A stretch of DNA of 7,311 nucleotides, from assembly GCA_900546575.1 (NCBI GenBank), contig URDM01000108.1, positions 1 through 7,311 of the forward strand, written 5' to 3'. The DNA comes from an uncultured Prevotella sp. GTDB taxonomy: Bacteria; Bacteroidota; Bacteroidia; Bacteroidales; Bacteroidaceae. The notes below the pieces were generated by a model. That model worked only from the letters and a program-made list of their open reading frames with translations. It searched no databases and was not told the DNA's origin. The position numbers and the translations under genes were made by a program. Shown one piece after another: positions 6,365 through 7,311 of the stretch; the first letter of the stretch is position 1; each line of letters starts with the position of its first letter.

Positions 6365-6396
6365 CAAAGTTACGAAAAACTATGCACACGCATCAA
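6365..6396 (-). promoter_or_regulatory. Bacteroidetes-type promoter of the PCMD export operon
   Basis: On the minus strand TAACTTTG (consensus TAnnTTTG) lies at 6365-6372 and a -33 TTG at 6394-6396, with a 21-bp spacer. The start site would be near 6359, giving a leader of about 60 nt before the ATG at 6297. The leader contains a weak ACACG/CGTGT inverted repeat (6347-6351 with 6359-6363). Confidence 0.65.
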
Positions 6397-6445
6397 GTTT
6401 TCATATATTTTTAGACTTTTGAGTCCCTTTTAGACAATATTATGT

Positions 6446-6479
6446 GTGATTAATCACAGCGCTAACTGTGATTAATCAC
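6446..6479. promoter_or_regulatory. Twin palindromes GTGATTAATCAC between helicase and PCMD operon
   Basis: The perfect 12-bp palindrome GTGATTAATCAC occurs at 6446-6457 and 6468-6479, 22 bp apart. The first extends to TGTGATTAATCACA. Together they can fold into a 14-bp stem (6446-6459 with 6466-6479) around the loop CGCTAA, starting 6 bp past the helicase stop codon. As a hairpin it could end or stabilise the helicase transcript, but no T-run follows on the minus strand. As DNA it looks like two dimer sites on one helix face, about 95 and 115 bp upstream of the predicted PCMD operon start. The half-site TGTGA recalls CRP/FNR-family sites, though with a 4-bp spacer. Confidence 0.6.
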
Positions 6480-6485
6480 TATTAA

Positions 6486-7311
6486 TTACTTCTTCTTGCG
6501 AGGTTTGCGGCGTGCCCATCCCTCTTCCGAAAAGTCGGGTTCGTCGCCCACAAACTTGATGTCGGGATTGTCGATAAACTGTCGCCAATCGTCCTGACGG
6601 CCGCTTTCGTAGCGCGAACCGCCACGGTTTGAGCGAGGCTTGCGCTCGTTTGAGGCACGCTGACTGCGCTCGTTAGAACTGCGACGAGTGCGTCCGCCCT
6701 TGCCTGAAGGAGTGCTGTCGGCATCGTTGCAACGTACGGTTCTGCCACGATACTTGGCTCCGTCGAGCGCGCGCATCACCTTGTTGGCATCCTCCTCGGG
6801 CACCTCAATATATGATATGCGACCCAGCAGGTCGATATGTCCTACGTCCTGACGTCCGTGTACGTTGCGGTTGATAAACTGCATCACCTCGCCCGGATAG
6901 AAACCGTCGTCCTTGCCAAGGTTGATGAACAGACGGCGATAGCCCGACTCCGGTGCACGCTTCTCGCGCTTGCGTCCGTCGCGACCCTCGTTGCGGTCCT
7001 TGCGGTCACGCTGTGTAGAAGGTTTTACAATCTCGGGAGCGTTGGCGTAGTACTTCAAGAACTTGCCGAACTCCAGCGAAACGATACGCTTCAGGATGTC
7101 CTCCTTGTCAAAATACTCGAAGTGGCGGTTGATGTCCTCCATGAACGGAGCAATCTGATCCTCGTCAACGTTCACCTTCTCAATCTCGTCGATAGCCTTG
7201 AAGAGCTGCTTAGAGCAAATCTCCTGCGGAGTAGGAAGCGTTCCGTCGACAAACTCCTTGCCTATAGTGCGCTCCACTTCGCGCACACGTCCGCGCTCCT
7301 TGGTGTGGATG
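6486..7311 (-). CDS. DEAD-box RNA helicase, C-terminal part (5' end outside window)
   Basis: ATP-dependent RNA helicase acting in ribosome assembly, RNA decay or cold adaptation. Only the last 274 residues are here: the frame is open to the window edge, beginning IHTKERGRVREVE, which follows helicase motif VI in this family. An internal GTG at 7286 is not the start. The helicase core with its Walker and DEAD motifs lies beyond 7311. In window numbering, residues about 15-90 are the linker/dimerisation-like helical region, and about 124-196 are a DbpA RNA-binding domain (RRLFINLGKDDGFYPGEV..., GRISYIEVPEE). Residues from about 197 to the end are a basic Arg/Gly/Ser-rich, probably disordered tail ending RRKPRKKK. 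This architecture matches the DeaD/CsdA type common in Bacteroidales. The tail contains repeated SNER motifs (SSNER, ASNER). The stop codon is at 6486-6488. Confidence 0.93.
   Translation of the reverse strand, partial: IHTKERGRVREVERTIGKEFVDGTLPTPQEICSKQLFKAIDEIEKVNVDEDQIAPFMEDINRHFEYFDKEDILKRIVSLEFGKFLKYYANAPEIVKPSTQRDRKDRNEGRDGRKREKRAPESGYRRLFINLGKDDGFYPGEVMQFINRNVHGRQDVGHIDLLGRISYIEVPEEDANKVMRALDGAKYRGRTVRCNDADSTPSGKGGRTRRSSNERSQRASNERKPRSNRGGSRYESGRQDDWRQFIDNPDIKFVGDEPDFSEEGWARRKPRKKK

Noticed and set aside
7284..7286. GTG as the start of the helicase gene
   Set aside because: The frame continues upstream to the window edge with family-typical sequence (IHTKERGR), so this is an internal codon of a longer gene.

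Overview
The window reads as Bacteroidales chromosome, most likely Prevotella or a close relative. The evidence is PCMD and calycin-like exported proteins, a Prevotella-style C-terminal tail of the type IX secretion kind, a DUF4172-type Fic protein, promoters of the Bacteroidetes form (TTG, about 20 bp, TAnnTTTG) and mostly weak or absent Shine-Dalgarno sequences. All six supported genes are on the minus strand, so transcription runs from right to left. Genus is inferred from protein style, not from a search.

Right to left: (1) 7311-6486 is the C-terminal part of a DEAD-box RNA helicase cut by the window edge, with a DbpA-type RNA-binding domain and a basic tail. A twin palindrome (6446-6479) lies just past its stop. 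(2) 6297-2600 is a probable three-gene export operon behind a promoter at 6365-6396: a PCMD lipoprotein, a small outer-membrane beta-barrel, and a secreted calycin/PCMD/Ig-like protein. A strong intrinsic terminator (2527-2569) closes it. (3) 2089-2599 has no gene. It holds that terminator, a nested set of inverted repeats with three REP-like GTAGGA hairpins (2203-2502), and the promoter and palindromic operator array of the next operon. (4) 2088-285 is a two-gene operon: a Fic-domain protein with a winged-helix tail, then uracil-DNA glycosylase (ung) 13 bp downstream. (5) 1-284 is AT-rich and gene-free, and holds a five-unit 22-bp palindromic repeat array (141-246).

The Fic protein probably AMPylates or otherwise modifies a protein target and may control its own operon, which includes the DNA-repair enzyme ung. 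The three-gene export operon probably builds a cell-surface assembly: a lipid-anchored PCMD protein carrying a surface-export signal, a barrel, and a secreted PCMD protein. Its substrate cannot be read from sequence. No complete novel defence or mobile system is visible. The most unusual material is the intergenic palindromes: the Fic operator array, the covarying REP-like hairpins inside a 16-bp inverted repeat, and the alternating 22-bp array after ung.
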